DNA from: Chloroflexota bacterium | GTDB taxonomy: Bacteria > Chloroflexota > Limnocylindria > Limnocylindrales > CSP1-4 | Reading direction: 5' to 3' | DNA length: 44,501 bases | Assembly (NCBI GenBank): GCA_003158675.1 | Contig: PMKN01000089.1 | Location: 746-45,246 of the forward strand | Part shown: piece after piece, positions 26,810-35,989 of the stretch | Numbering within the stretch: the first letter of the stretch is position 1 | Layout: each line of letters starts with the position of its first letter | Notes under the pieces: generated by a model | What the model saw: the letters and a program-made list of their open reading frames with translations, nothing else | The model's database searches: none | Told to the model about the DNA's origin: nothing | Program-made: the position numbers and the translations under genes

Positions 26810-27610
26810 CTACTCCGCCGAGCGGCTGAAGGAGCGAGCCCCCAGGGCGATGGTCGCGAAGGCGAGGACAAACAGCAGGACCAATCCGACCACGATCTCA
26901 CTGTCGCCGTAGTTGGCGTTGAACAGAGCCCGGATGGCCGACACGGCATGGAAGAGGGGGTTGAACTTCGCCACGGTCTGGAGCCAGTCCGGCGCCAGCG
27001 ACATCGGCAGCATCACCCCCGACAGCAGCAGCAGCGGCAGAGCCAGGCCGTTTACCACCGGCGCGAGCGAGTCCTCGCTCTTGAGCACCAGCGCGAGGGT
27101 GTACGACACGGGCGCCATCATCAAGCCGATCACCGCGAGCATCGCGAACGCGACCGCCACGCCGCCGAGGTTGATTTCGAGCCCGAACGGTATCGCCAGC
27201 ACGACCAGGATCAAGCCCTGGCCGAGCAGGAGGACGACGTCGCGCAGGGATCGGCCGACGAGCATGGCCACGCGGCTCATCGGCGTGACGGTCATTCGTT
27301 CGACGACGCCCTCGCGCATCTCGTCGCACAGGCCAAATCCCACGAATGCCGAGCCGAAGAGAGCGGTCATGACCAGCAACCCGGGCACGAAGACGTTGAA
27401 TGCGCCGCCGGGAGGAAAGCCCGGCATCCTGGCGATGTTCGTCAACAGCGGCCCGAATAGCAGCAGGTACAGGATGGGCTGCAGGATGCCCATGATGACC
27501 CACACGGGATTGCGCAGGCTCAGCGTGAGCGAGCGATCGAATATGAGCCAGGTGTCTCGAATGGTTCGCACTGCTTTCTCCCAGGCCGCCGCGTCCCCGC
27601 GGAGCGGCAT
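26810..27610 (-). CDS. ABC-2 type transporter permease
   Basis: NPVWVIMGILQPILYLLLFGPLL, six hydrophobic segments; DrrB-like organisation. Confidence 0.92.
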   Translation of the reverse strand: MPLRGDAAAWEKAVRTIRDTWLIFDRSLTLSLRNPVWVIMGILQPILYLLLFGPLLTNIARMPGFPPGGAFNVFVPGLLVMTALFGSAFVGFGLCDEMREGVVERMTVTPMSRVAMLVGRSLRDVVLLLGQGLILVVLAIPFGLEINLGGVAVAFAMLAVIGLMMAPVSYTLALVLKSEDSLAPVVNGLALPLLLLSGVMLPMSLAPDWLQTVAKFNPLFHAVSAIRALFNANYGDSEIVVGLVLLFVLAFATIALGARSFSRSAE

Positions 27611-27614
27611 CGTG

Positions 27615-28583
27615 TCAGGCCGCGGTCTCGCGCAGCGAGCGACCGGTCTTCTTGAGGAACACGTCGTCGAGGCTGGGCCGGTGGAGGTCCATGGTCGAGG
27701 GCGCCAGGCCGTGGCCGTCGAGCAGTCGCAAAACGCTTGGCACGGCTTCCTCGCCCTTGTCCACGTACAGCCTCACGAGCCCGTCCTCGAGACCCGCCTC
27801 GCGAACGAACGGCTGGCCGGCCATCAGCTTCACGACCTGGTCGGCGTGGCCGTTGACACCGATCGTGATCACGTCGCCCGCGATTTCGCGCTTGAGTTCG
27901 GTCGGCGAACCTTCGGCGACTATCCGGCCGTGGTCGATGATGGCCAGACGATCGCACAGGGCGTCGGCCTCTTCGAGGTAATGCGTGGTGAGGAAGACGG
28001 TCGTGCCGCCGTCTCGGAGCTTGCGGATCTCGTCCCACATGCGCGCCCGAGCCTGGGGATCGAGACCCGTTGTCGGCTCGTCGAGGAAGAGCATCGCCGG
28101 GCGATGGACCATCCCGATGCCGATGTTGAGGCGCCGCCGCATGCCGCCCGAGTAGGTGCCACACGTGCGGTCCGCCGCGTCCGCAAGTTCGAGCGCGTCG
28201 AGTATCTCGACTGCTCGCTTTCCCGCATCCGCCTTCGACATGCCGAACAGGCGACCCTGGATGACCAGCTCCTCGCGGCCGGTGGCCTCGCGGTACGAAC
28301 CGCCGGCCTGGGCCACGTAGCCGATGCGCTTGCGGACTTCGTTGGGATGCTTGGCGACGTCGAAGCCGGCGACGCAGGCCGTTCCCGCGGTCGGCGGCAG
28401 TAGCGTCGCCAGGATCCGAAGAGTCGTCGTCTTGCCCGCCCCATTCGGCCCGAGGAAGCCGAAGATGTCACCGGCCTCGACGCGGAGATCGACGCCTGCG
28501 ACGGCCTCGACTTCGGCGCCCTTGCCCCGGCCCTTGAAGGTCCGGCGGAGTCCGGTCGTCTCGATGATCGGTTCGGGGCTCAT
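27615..28583 (-). CDS. ABC transporter ATP-binding protein (drug-exporter/DrrA type)
   Basis: GFLGPNGAGKTTTLRIL, YSGGMRRRLNIG, LFLDEPTTGLDPQAR; AAGGAGG before ATG. Confidence 0.95.
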   Translation of the reverse strand: MSPEPIIETTGLRRTFKGRGKGAEVEAVAGVDLRVEAGDIFGFLGPNGAGKTTTLRILATLLPPTAGTACVAGFDVAKHPNEVRKRIGYVAQAGGSYREATGREELVIQGRLFGMSKADAGKRAVEILDALELADAADRTCGTYSGGMRRRLNIGIGMVHRPAMLFLDEPTTGLDPQARARMWDEIRKLRDGGTTVFLTTHYLEEADALCDRLAIIDHGRIVAEGSPTELKREIAGDVITIGVNGHADQVVKLMAGQPFVREAGLEDGLVRLYVDKGEEAVPSVLRLLDGHGLAPSTMDLHRPSLDDVFLKKTGRSLRETAA

Positions 28584-28669
28584 GCCCGGCCTCCTTGCGT
28601 ATAGGGTCCGGGTCGCAATCCCGATACCTCGATGTCACACTGAGTTGCTGTGAAGTCCATCTTTGTCCC

Positions 28670-28697
28670 TTGCCTTCGCGCCTCACTGCGCTATGAT
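28670..28697 (+). promoter_or_regulatory. Putative sigma70-type promoter for the MarR-fusion gene
   Basis: TTGCCT - 16 bp - TATGAT, directly upstream of the palindrome. Confidence 0.5.
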
Positions 28698-28698
28698 C

Positions 28699-28717
28699 TC
28701 TCTGCGCAGCGCAGAGA
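28699..28717. promoter_or_regulatory. Perfect 19-bp palindrome TCTCTGCGC-A-GCGCAGAGA, candidate operator
   Basis: Lies between -10-like TATGAT and the ATG at 28738, in the divergent ABC/MarR intergenic region. Confidence 0.75.
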
Positions 28718-28737
28718 ATAGCCAGGGAAGACGAAGC

Positions 28738-29868
28738 ATGTCAAGCGATGGATCGAGAGATGAGCTGGTGGCCGCGGTCCTGTTGGCAACGCGGAAGGTC
28801 GGCAGCCAGGCCGCTCTGTTCAGTCAGGCCGTCGCCGAACGCCTCGGGCTGGCGGGAACCGACGTCGAATGCCTGGACGTGCTCCTTGTGGAAGGGGGCC
28901 TAACGGTCGGCCGGCTGGCAGAGCTGACCGGACTGACCACGGGTTCGGCGACGCGAATGGTCGACCGGCTCGAGCAGGCCGGCTTCGTGAGGCGCGTCCC
29001 CGATCCGGCCGACCGGCGCCGGGTCATGGTCGAGCCGGTGGCCGGCCTCGAGGCCAAGCTCGGGGCCCTCCACGCGTCCATACGACGGACCCAGATCGAC
29101 GCCATCGGCCACTACAACGACGACCAACTCCGGCTCTTCCTCGAATACCTGGACAGCGCCGCCGCGATCCTTCTGGCCGAAGCGGTGAAGATGCGCGCCC
29201 CCAGTGAGGAGCCCGGCGCCGGGGGGAACTTCGCCGCGCGACTCGGCGGAGTGACCGCCGGTCACCTCGTCTTCGTCTCTGGCGCGCCGAACATCGTCTT
29301 GCGCGGCGAGGCCGGCCTCGAGGAGCTATATAAAGCCCATTTCGACGGACCGGTGCCGCGCATGCGCGTCCGCGACGGGGTGGTGACGGTCGCCTATACC
29401 CGCTTCAACTGGTTCGACTGGCGAGCCCAGATTGCCGATCAGAACGTCGAGCTGTCGGCGCACTGGCGAAAGGATCGCGGCGAGATCGCCCTCAACACGG
29501 CGGTGCCCTGGTCGGTAGAGCTTCGAGGCGGGGCGAGCCGGCTGAGCGCGTCATTGCGAAGCGTCCGCCTCGAGTCGTTCGAGATGCGCGGCGGAGCCAA
29601 CCGCGTCAACCTGGAGTTGCCGCAGCCTGTCGGCGTCGTACCGATCCGGATTACCGGCGGCATGAGTCGCCTGCAGATCACCCGGCCGTCGGGGGTCGCG
29701 GCCGGACTCCAGGTGCACGGCGGGATCGCCGAAGTCACGGTCGACGGCGAAACCTTCAAAGGCCGTGGCCAGATCTCGCTTCAGACTCCGGGCGCACCGG
29801 ACTCACTCAACCGATACGAGATCGAGGTCAATGGCGGCGTGGCCAAACTGTCCATCTCGACCTACTGA
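28738..29868 (+). CDS. MarR-family HTH regulator fused to C-terminal GG-turn beta-repeat domain
   Basis: N-terminal LTVGRLAELTGLTTGSATRMVDRLEQAGFVRRVPDPADRRRVMVE (MarR wHTH); C-terminal about 200 aa with repeated GGASRL/GGANRV/GGMSRL/GGIAEV/GGVAKL motifs. Confidence 0.88.
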   Translation: MSSDGSRDELVAAVLLATRKVGSQAALFSQAVAERLGLAGTDVECLDVLLVEGGLTVGRLAELTGLTTGSATRMVDRLEQAGFVRRVPDPADRRRVMVEPVAGLEAKLGALHASIRRTQIDAIGHYNDDQLRLFLEYLDSAAAILLAEAVKMRAPSEEPGAGGNFAARLGGVTAGHLVFVSGAPNIVLRGEAGLEELYKAHFDGPVPRMRVRDGVVTVAYTRFNWFDWRAQIADQNVELSAHWRKDRGEIALNTAVPWSVELRGGASRLSASLRSVRLESFEMRGGANRVNLELPQPVGVVPIRITGGMSRLQITRPSGVAAGLQVHGGIAEVTVDGETFKGRGQISLQTPGAPDSLNRYEIEVNGGVAKLSISTY

Positions 29869-29889
29869 GGCCGCCGCCAGCCGAGATCG

Positions 29890-30288
29890 CTACTCCCCTG
29901 CCCGCTTCTCGAAGTCAAGCGAGGCCGAGTTGACGCAGTATCGCAAGCCGGTCGGCTTGGGTCCGTCCTCGAAGAGGTGGCCGAGGTGGGCGCCGCAGTT
30001 GGCGCACCGGACTTCGGTCCGCTTCATGCCGAGGGTGTTGTCGGCGTGCGTCGTGACTTTCGACTTGTCGACTGCGTCGAAGAAGCTCGGCCAGCCGGAA
30101 TGGCTGTCGAACTTCTGGCTCGATTCGAAAAGCGTCTGACCGCATACCACGCACCGGTAGCTGCCGGTGTCGTGGTTGTCCCAGTAGGTGCCGGTGAACG
30201 GCCGCTCCGTGTCGGCCTCTTGAGTGACCGCGTACTGGAGTGGCGTCAAGCGCCGCTTCAGTTCCGCCTTGTCGGCCTGGGCCGTCAT
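29890..30288 (-). CDS. msrB: Peptide-methionine (R)-S-oxide reductase
   Basis: RPFTGTYWDNHDTGSYRCVVCGQTLFESSQKFDSHSGWPSF, CANCGAHLGHLFEDGP, LRYCVNSASLDF. Confidence 0.96.
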   Translation of the reverse strand: MTAQADKAELKRRLTPLQYAVTQEADTERPFTGTYWDNHDTGSYRCVVCGQTLFESSQKFDSHSGWPSFFDAVDKSKVTTHADNTLGMKRTEVRCANCGAHLGHLFEDGPKPTGLRYCVNSASLDFEKRAGE

Positions 30289-31238
30289 GCCGGCGCTCCT
30301 TCCGAACGAACCAATCCGATCAGCTCTCCGACGAGCCCCACCGCCTCAGGGGTCCGTATGGCGACGTTTCGGAATGTGAAGCCATCGAAGCCCGCGTCGA
30401 TGTAGCCGCGCAGGATCTCCGCTCCCTGATCTACCAGCACTGGCATGAACATCGACCGCCGCTCTGCGGGAATGCTCTCGAGGACGCGTGCCTTGTCGGC
30501 CTCCCGGGCCACGGGCACGATGGGCACGGCGACAGTCCGGACAATCTCGGAGGGATCGCGGCCAAGAGCTTCGCAATGGCGATCGAGCACGGCCAGCTTG
30601 AGCGCGGCCTCCTCGAGCGCGCCGAACCAGTTGGTTATGTCCGCAAACTGGGCGGCGATCTTGAGCGTGCGTTTCTCCCCGCCGCCACCGACCATGATTC
30701 GCGGCCCGCCGGGCCGGACCGGCCGCGGGTTGTTGAGGGCGCGATCGATCCGGTAGTAGCGGCCCTCGAAGCTCGGGCGTTCTTGAGTGAACATCGCCTT
30801 GCAGATGGTGAGCGCCTCCTCGAGGCGATCCTCGCGCTCGCCGATCGGTGGAAACTCGATGCCGTAGCCGGCGTGCTCCACGTCATTCCACGCGGCGCCG
30901 ATTCCGAGCATGGCCCGACCCCCCGAAACGATGTCCAGAGTGGTAACCGTCTTGGCCAGCATGGCCGGATTCCGATAGGTCACGCCCGTGACCATCGTTC
31001 CGAGCATGACCCGCTTCGTGCGCGCCGCGATCCCGGCGAGAGCCGTGTAGCCCTCGAGCATCGGCTCCTCAACCGCTCCCACCGGGCCAATCTGGTAGAA
31101 GTGGTCCATGACCGTCACGAGATCGAACCCGGCCGCCTCGGCGGCCTGGGCGAGTTCGACGACGCGGTCGAATAGCTTGGTATCCGGCACGCCCGCGAAT
31201 GTGTAGCTTGGCATGTGATATCCGAAGAAGGCGCGCAT
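30285..31238 (-). CDS. LLM-class (F420-dependent-type) oxidoreductase
   Basis: AEAAGFDLVTVMDHFYQ, LGTMVTGVTYRNPAMLAKTVTTLDIVSGGRAMLGIGAAWN; ATG at 31238; 4-bp overlap with msrB. Confidence 0.92.
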   Translation of the reverse strand: MRAFFGYHMPSYTFAGVPDTKLFDRVVELAQAAEAAGFDLVTVMDHFYQIGPVGAVEEPMLEGYTALAGIAARTKRVMLGTMVTGVTYRNPAMLAKTVTTLDIVSGGRAMLGIGAAWNDVEHAGYGIEFPPIGEREDRLEEALTICKAMFTQERPSFEGRYYRIDRALNNPRPVRPGGPRIMVGGGGEKRTLKIAAQFADITNWFGALEEAALKLAVLDRHCEALGRDPSEIVRTVAVPIVPVAREADKARVLESIPAERRSMFMPVLVDQGAEILRGYIDAGFDGFTFRNVAIRTPEAVGLVGELIGLVRSEGAPA

Positions 31239-31459
31239 GGCTACCTCGAACTCCTGAAATGACGGCTGCGACCGTGGCCGGCTTCCGACAATCTGCCACC
31301 GACGGTAGCACCGACGGTACGAGACGGCATACGCGCCGTTATCGCGTACCGGGATCGACGCACCTGCCTGGAACGGGTTTCGAAGCGCGCGTATGCTGCC
31401 GATGTCATTAGACGTCGACTCTCGCCCCAGCCAAGCACGACGCACGAAGAGAGGATCTG

Positions 31460-32113
31460 ATGGACCCCTCCGGATACGGCCAGACGCCCCCGCCGACACC
31501 ACCCCCCGCGCCGGACGCGCCGCCCTCCTGGGCTCCGCCCGGCCAGCCCGGCTGGGGTCAGCCCGTTCCGCCCATTCCGCCCGCTCAGCCGGGCTGGGGT
31601 CAGCCCGTTGAGCCTGGTCAGCCCGGCCAGCCCGGCTGGCAGCCCGGCCAGCCTGGCTGGCAGCCCGGCGGCATGTGGGCGACCCCGGTCGCTCCGAAAC
31701 GGCGCGCGCCGATCCTCCGAATAGCCGGCGTCGTGCTCATCCTCTTGGTTCTGGCAGGTGGGGCGCTGTTCTACATTGGCCTCAACAGCGGCGTCGGCCA
31801 GGTCATGTTCTCCAAGAGTGCCTATCAGACCGGCAACAACTGCAAGTTCGACGCTCCCGTGACCGAGGCGACCACCACGGACTCGATCTACATGATCGCG
31901 TTCTTCCGTGACACGCTGCAGCCGTCCGACTCGTTGACACTGGATGTCACCAAGGATGGGGCGCCGTTCGAGAACGCGACCGACACGACCGACACCTCGT
32001 TCAACTGCTACATCGAGTCGCAACCCATGGGTCCGCTGGCTGCGGGTGTCTACAAGCTGACGTTCACTCACAACGGGACGGTCGAAGCCGACGGAACGCT
32101 GACCGTCAAATAG
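31460..32113 (+). CDS. Single-pass membrane protein with Pro/Gly/Trp-rich N-terminal repeats
   Basis: (QPGWGQP / QPGQPGWQPG) repeats, TM segment IAGVVLILLVLAGGALFYIGL, extracytoplasmic domain. Confidence 0.82.
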   Translation: MDPSGYGQTPPPTPPPAPDAPPSWAPPGQPGWGQPVPPIPPAQPGWGQPVEPGQPGQPGWQPGQPGWQPGGMWATPVAPKRRAPILRIAGVVLILLVLAGGALFYIGLNSGVGQVMFSKSAYQTGNNCKFDAPVTEATTTDSIYMIAFFRDTLQPSDSLTLDVTKDGAPFENATDTTDTSFNCYIESQPMGPLAAGVYKLTFTHNGTVEADGTLTVK

Positions 32114-32173
32114 TCGGGCGCTTGCTGCCCTGCCGCCACCGGAACGCGACCGCGGGAGCGCGACGGGACCGGG

Positions 32174-33025
32174 CTACGCCGGCAAGTTGGGCGGGAGCGG
32201 GCCCCTGACGGGCTGGTTCGCGGCCGCGGCCTCGGGGACCGCATCTGGCGGCGGCGCAGGGTCGGGAGCGGGGCCGGGGGCCGGGGCTGAAGCCCGGACG
32301 TAGCTTGCACCCGCGGAGGACCCGTGCGGCGCGGCGCGAGCCCTCTGTGCCGCCAGGATGTGGCACGTGATCCGCTCCTGGTCCGTTTCTGTGATCCTGT
32401 CGAACCGGACCGCGACTCGTGCCGCGGCCACCGAGTCGCCGGGCGATGCGGCTCCTGGCGACGCCGCGACCGGGACCGGCTCGATCCGGACAACCGGCCC
32501 GCTGGCGATGACGATGTCGCGCGCCGACAGCACCAATGCCAGGCGCAGCTGCTCGCCGAACGCGAGGGGCATGGTCGTCGTGAACTGGACGCCGCCGGCG
32601 CCGATGTTGACGGTTCGGCCGGTACCCATCCCGTCTCCCCCCAACGATTTGATCCGAACAACTCGATCCAGATCCACTCGCACGTGAGCCCGTCGCTGCA
32701 CGCTCTCGACGCCCTGGGGCCGGCGGACGGCGAATACGAGGGCCTTGCCGGAGCTCTGCCGAGTGGGACCGCCGAGCCACCGCAAGAACTCGCTCTCGAC
32801 AACGAGCTTACCGCCCCGGTTGAAGGTCAGATGCAACCGCCGACCATAGTCGAGTTCCAGCGGCGGAGGCTCTGGCGGCGGAGCATCGGGCGGCCGCATC
32901 GCGAGCCACAGCTCGTCCGACAGGACGTTTGTGACGAACGCGGGCAGACTGACAATCTCGCCGTCGATCTCGGTCTCGACGGCGACGTCGTCGTGGATGG
33001 ACAGGTCTTTCGGATCGATGGTCAT
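32174..33025 (-). CDS. PilZ domain (putative c-di-GMP receptor) protein, YcgR-like
   Basis: VQRRAHVRVDLDRVVRI ... TVNIGAGGVQFTTTMPLAFGEQLRLAL; ATG at 33025. Confidence 0.85.
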   Translation of the reverse strand: MTIDPKDLSIHDDVAVETEIDGEIVSLPAFVTNVLSDELWLAMRPPDAPPPEPPPLELDYGRRLHLTFNRGGKLVVESEFLRWLGGPTRQSSGKALVFAVRRPQGVESVQRRAHVRVDLDRVVRIKSLGGDGMGTGRTVNIGAGGVQFTTTMPLAFGEQLRLALVLSARDIVIASGPVVRIEPVPVAASPGAASPGDSVAAARVAVRFDRITETDQERITCHILAAQRARAAPHGSSAGASYVRASAPAPGPAPDPAPPPDAVPEAAAANQPVRGPLPPNLPA

Positions 33026-33315
33026 TGCCCGTACTGCCGGTCCGATATCAGGCGGGCGCACGGTTGCCGGACGATTGACCGAGCGCCTGGTCGACTCGCC
33101 GCAAGCTTGAGCGAAGGGCGGTCCTGCTCTCCCCCCGTTTGGCGTGACGCAGGTGGACTGGCGGCGTGTCACTCAAGGAATCGGTTGGCGGGACTGCCGA
33201 TTGAGCCTCCCGGCATAGGAGGCTGGTCCTGGACGCACCGGCCGATAGGGTGGGCGCCCGATCGGTCGCCCGACACGCGTCCGGCCTGCAGGGTCGTCCA
33301 GCCGGCCGGCTCGGC

Positions 33316-35640
33316 CTAGCGTCCCCTTGCCAGAGATATGCCGGTAAGAACGAGGGACTCGGCCTGCTGCGCCCTCCGGCGACGAATGCGAGGCGGCCGC
33401 CTCAACGGCTCCGGCCGGCCCAGCAGGTAGCCCTGGCCGAACTGAATGCCGAGCAGGTTGAGGGCGGTCCGCTCGTTCTCGGTCTCGATGCCCTCGGCGA
33501 TCAGGGCGCAGCCCACGCTCTCCGCAAAGAAGGCCATGCCTTTGACCATCGCCTGCCGCGCCGGGTCGGTGTCGATGTTCCTGACCAGCGAGATGTCGAG
33601 CTTCACGTATTCCGGGTGCAGTTCCAGGATGTGGTGCAGGCCCGCGTAGCCGGCTCCGGCGTCGTCGATGGCGACCATCGCACCAGGCCGCACCAGCTCC
33701 AGTGCCACTTTCAGCTTCTCGTAGTCGTCGATCGCGGCGTGCTCGGTGACCTCGAGAACGATGGGTTGGGCGGCCTCAGACAGCACGTCCAGCAGCGGCG
33801 TCGATGCGGTTGCGAGTGCCGGCGACACGTTCAAGCTCAGGAAACATCCTGCTGGCAGGTCGCGCGCCTGCTCAACCTGCACGCGCAATACTGCGGTTTC
33901 GAGCTTGACCATCATTCCGACCTTGTCGGCCGCCACGAAGCAAAGATCCGGGCGTATGCCGGCGTCGAAGCGGACCAGCGCCTCGAAGCCGACGGGCGTC
34001 CTCGTGGTCAGGTCGACGATCGGTTGGAAGACCGGATGGAACGCCTGGGTGGCGATGATCGCCTCGACCTCCGCCTGCAGCTTCTCGCGCTGGCCCATTT
34101 CGTTGAGCATGGGCCCGAGAACGGCCGCGGAGATGACGCTGAACTCGGTCAACGTAGCCAGGCGTTCGGAGAGGCGCCGGGCATGTTCCGGTGTTGCGGC
34201 GCCCATTGCCAACAGGCCGATCATCTGATCGTTCCAGATGAGCGGAACCAGGGCCTCGACGCGGAGACCGGACTCCACGATGGCCCGATCGAATTCGTCC
34301 CTTGGCGTCCGACCCGCCCAGGACTCCAGCCACAGCCCCAGCTCGGCGTGCTCCGTCAGCTCCCGGGCCGGTCCCTCCGGCAAGGGGCAGCCAATCGTCA
34401 GCGGCCGGCTCGATATGCCGCCTTCGGCCAGCGGCACGACGCCCTTCGGAGTGAAGGCCAGAACGACCGCGCTGTCGATCCCGCCGCTGTTGAGGGCCTC
34501 GGCGCAGATCCTCTCCGCCGTCTCCTCGACGGTCGCACCGGCCTCGAGGCGGGCCAGGGAGATGGTCGTCGCGGCGCGCTCACTCATCTCCGAGGTGAGC
34601 CGCTCCGACACATGCCGCTCCCGCCCCTGCAAAGCGCGCTGGCGAACCATTGCGAGCAGCACGACCGAGCAGGTTCCCAGCGCTATCGGATCTATTTCGA
34701 ACGAACGGGTGCGGGGCATGACATCCAGGACGACGCATCCGACGACCGCCACTATCGGCAGCCAGTCCGCGGTGGCGCGAGAGAAGCGCTCATATCGCAG
34801 TCCGTTGCTTTGCTTCAGAGTCCATGTCACGCCGCCGTAGCCGGCTATCAGAACCCCGGCCGGCAAGAGGAAATCCATCGGCTCGATCGAGTCCGGTGCG
34901 CCGGCGAGGGATCGCATGATCCAACCTCCCCAGGCCGTGGCCATCAGCACGATCCCCAAGGAGACGGCCCAAACGCCTCGCCGACTGAGTTCGACACGCA
35001 GGTAGAGGGCAGCGAGGGCCGTCGCCGCCGCACTGGCCAGGAGACCGGCCGAGACCAACGGGAGCAGCAGGTTCTCGGTCGGATTGGCCACCAGGTCGGC
35101 GATCTTGAGGCCCGACCCATTGCCCTTGCTAAGCCAGGTGGCGAACATGATCGTCATTGCCCCGGCCATGACGATCATGCCGTCCAGCAGAGCGGCTCTG
35201 CGCGTCTCCTGGTCGAGCCGGCGGATCAGAGCGATTACGACCGTCGCCACACCGATCACCGTGCCGACGACGTAACAGGCCTCCGAGACGGGGCCAAACG
35301 ACGCAGCGGTACCGAGGATGTCCGGTATGTCGGCGACGACCTGGCCCACGGCGGTGAGCGCCAACGCGATCGCCAGAGAGGCGCGGAACCTCAGGTACTC
35401 GGGCGCTCCCCTAGCGGCCGCCTCCGCAACCGCGATCGCCGCCACTGCGGGCGCGACCGAACAGGAAACGTCCTCGAACAGGAGCCAGGAGTGGTTCGGG
35501 TTGATGAACTCCAGGACCGCCGCCGCCGCCGCAACGGTGGCCCCCACCATCAGGACGGTCAGTCCAGGCACTCGAGCGCGATAGCGCAGTATCGCCGACC
35601 GGCGCTTGGCTCCCGGCCGACCGGCCGAGTGAGCGCGCAT
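33316..35640 (-). CDS. Membrane-GAF-EAL c-di-GMP phosphodiesterase
   Basis: Multiple TM segments; GAF-like region; EAL signatures GFEALVRF, LNVSP, LEVTEH, AIDDAGAGYAGL, VKLDISLVRNI, AEGIETENE, GQGYLLGRP. ATG at 35640. Confidence 0.92.
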   Translation of the reverse strand: MRAHSAGRPGAKRRSAILRYRARVPGLTVLMVGATVAAAAAVLEFINPNHSWLLFEDVSCSVAPAVAAIAVAEAAARGAPEYLRFRASLAIALALTAVGQVVADIPDILGTAASFGPVSEACYVVGTVIGVATVVIALIRRLDQETRRAALLDGMIVMAGAMTIMFATWLSKGNGSGLKIADLVANPTENLLLPLVSAGLLASAAATALAALYLRVELSRRGVWAVSLGIVLMATAWGGWIMRSLAGAPDSIEPMDFLLPAGVLIAGYGGVTWTLKQSNGLRYERFSRATADWLPIVAVVGCVVLDVMPRTRSFEIDPIALGTCSVVLLAMVRQRALQGRERHVSERLTSEMSERAATTISLARLEAGATVEETAERICAEALNSGGIDSAVVLAFTPKGVVPLAEGGISSRPLTIGCPLPEGPARELTEHAELGLWLESWAGRTPRDEFDRAIVESGLRVEALVPLIWNDQMIGLLAMGAATPEHARRLSERLATLTEFSVISAAVLGPMLNEMGQREKLQAEVEAIIATQAFHPVFQPIVDLTTRTPVGFEALVRFDAGIRPDLCFVAADKVGMMVKLETAVLRVQVEQARDLPAGCFLSLNVSPALATASTPLLDVLSEAAQPIVLEVTEHAAIDDYEKLKVALELVRPGAMVAIDDAGAGYAGLHHILELHPEYVKLDISLVRNIDTDPARQAMVKGMAFFAESVGCALIAEGIETENERTALNLLGIQFGQGYLLGRPEPLRRPPRIRRRRAQQAESLVLTGISLARGR

Positions 35641-35989
35641 GCCCCCGGACACGTCCGGGGCGTGCCGGAGTGGTCCCAACCAGCCTGCGGCCGGAAGGTT
35701 CACGCGGTGGCCAGCGCCAAATGCGGCGGGGGCCCGGCTTTGCGCCTGGCGTTCATAAGTTCCATCGATAGCAAGTCCGTCGGTTCCAGGTCGGCGTGCG
35801 CATTTCGGCCAACTGGGCGAGCGCATTTCGGCACGCAGGCGGGCTGCGGCCGTCCGTGTTGTAAGTATCGGCTGCGTCACCGCCAACTTCATTCATCCAT
35901 TGCCCGTAAGAATCGCCGGGATTCGGTACCGTAGCCGCGTAACGGGGCCACGTACCTTGAGCAGGGCGTGGCCAGCGTTCGGAGGATCG

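Noticed and set aside
33250-35934. 894-aa ORF on the plus strand
   Set aside because: Antisense to the GAF-EAL protein; no recognisable domains, Arg/His/Gln-rich shadow composition.
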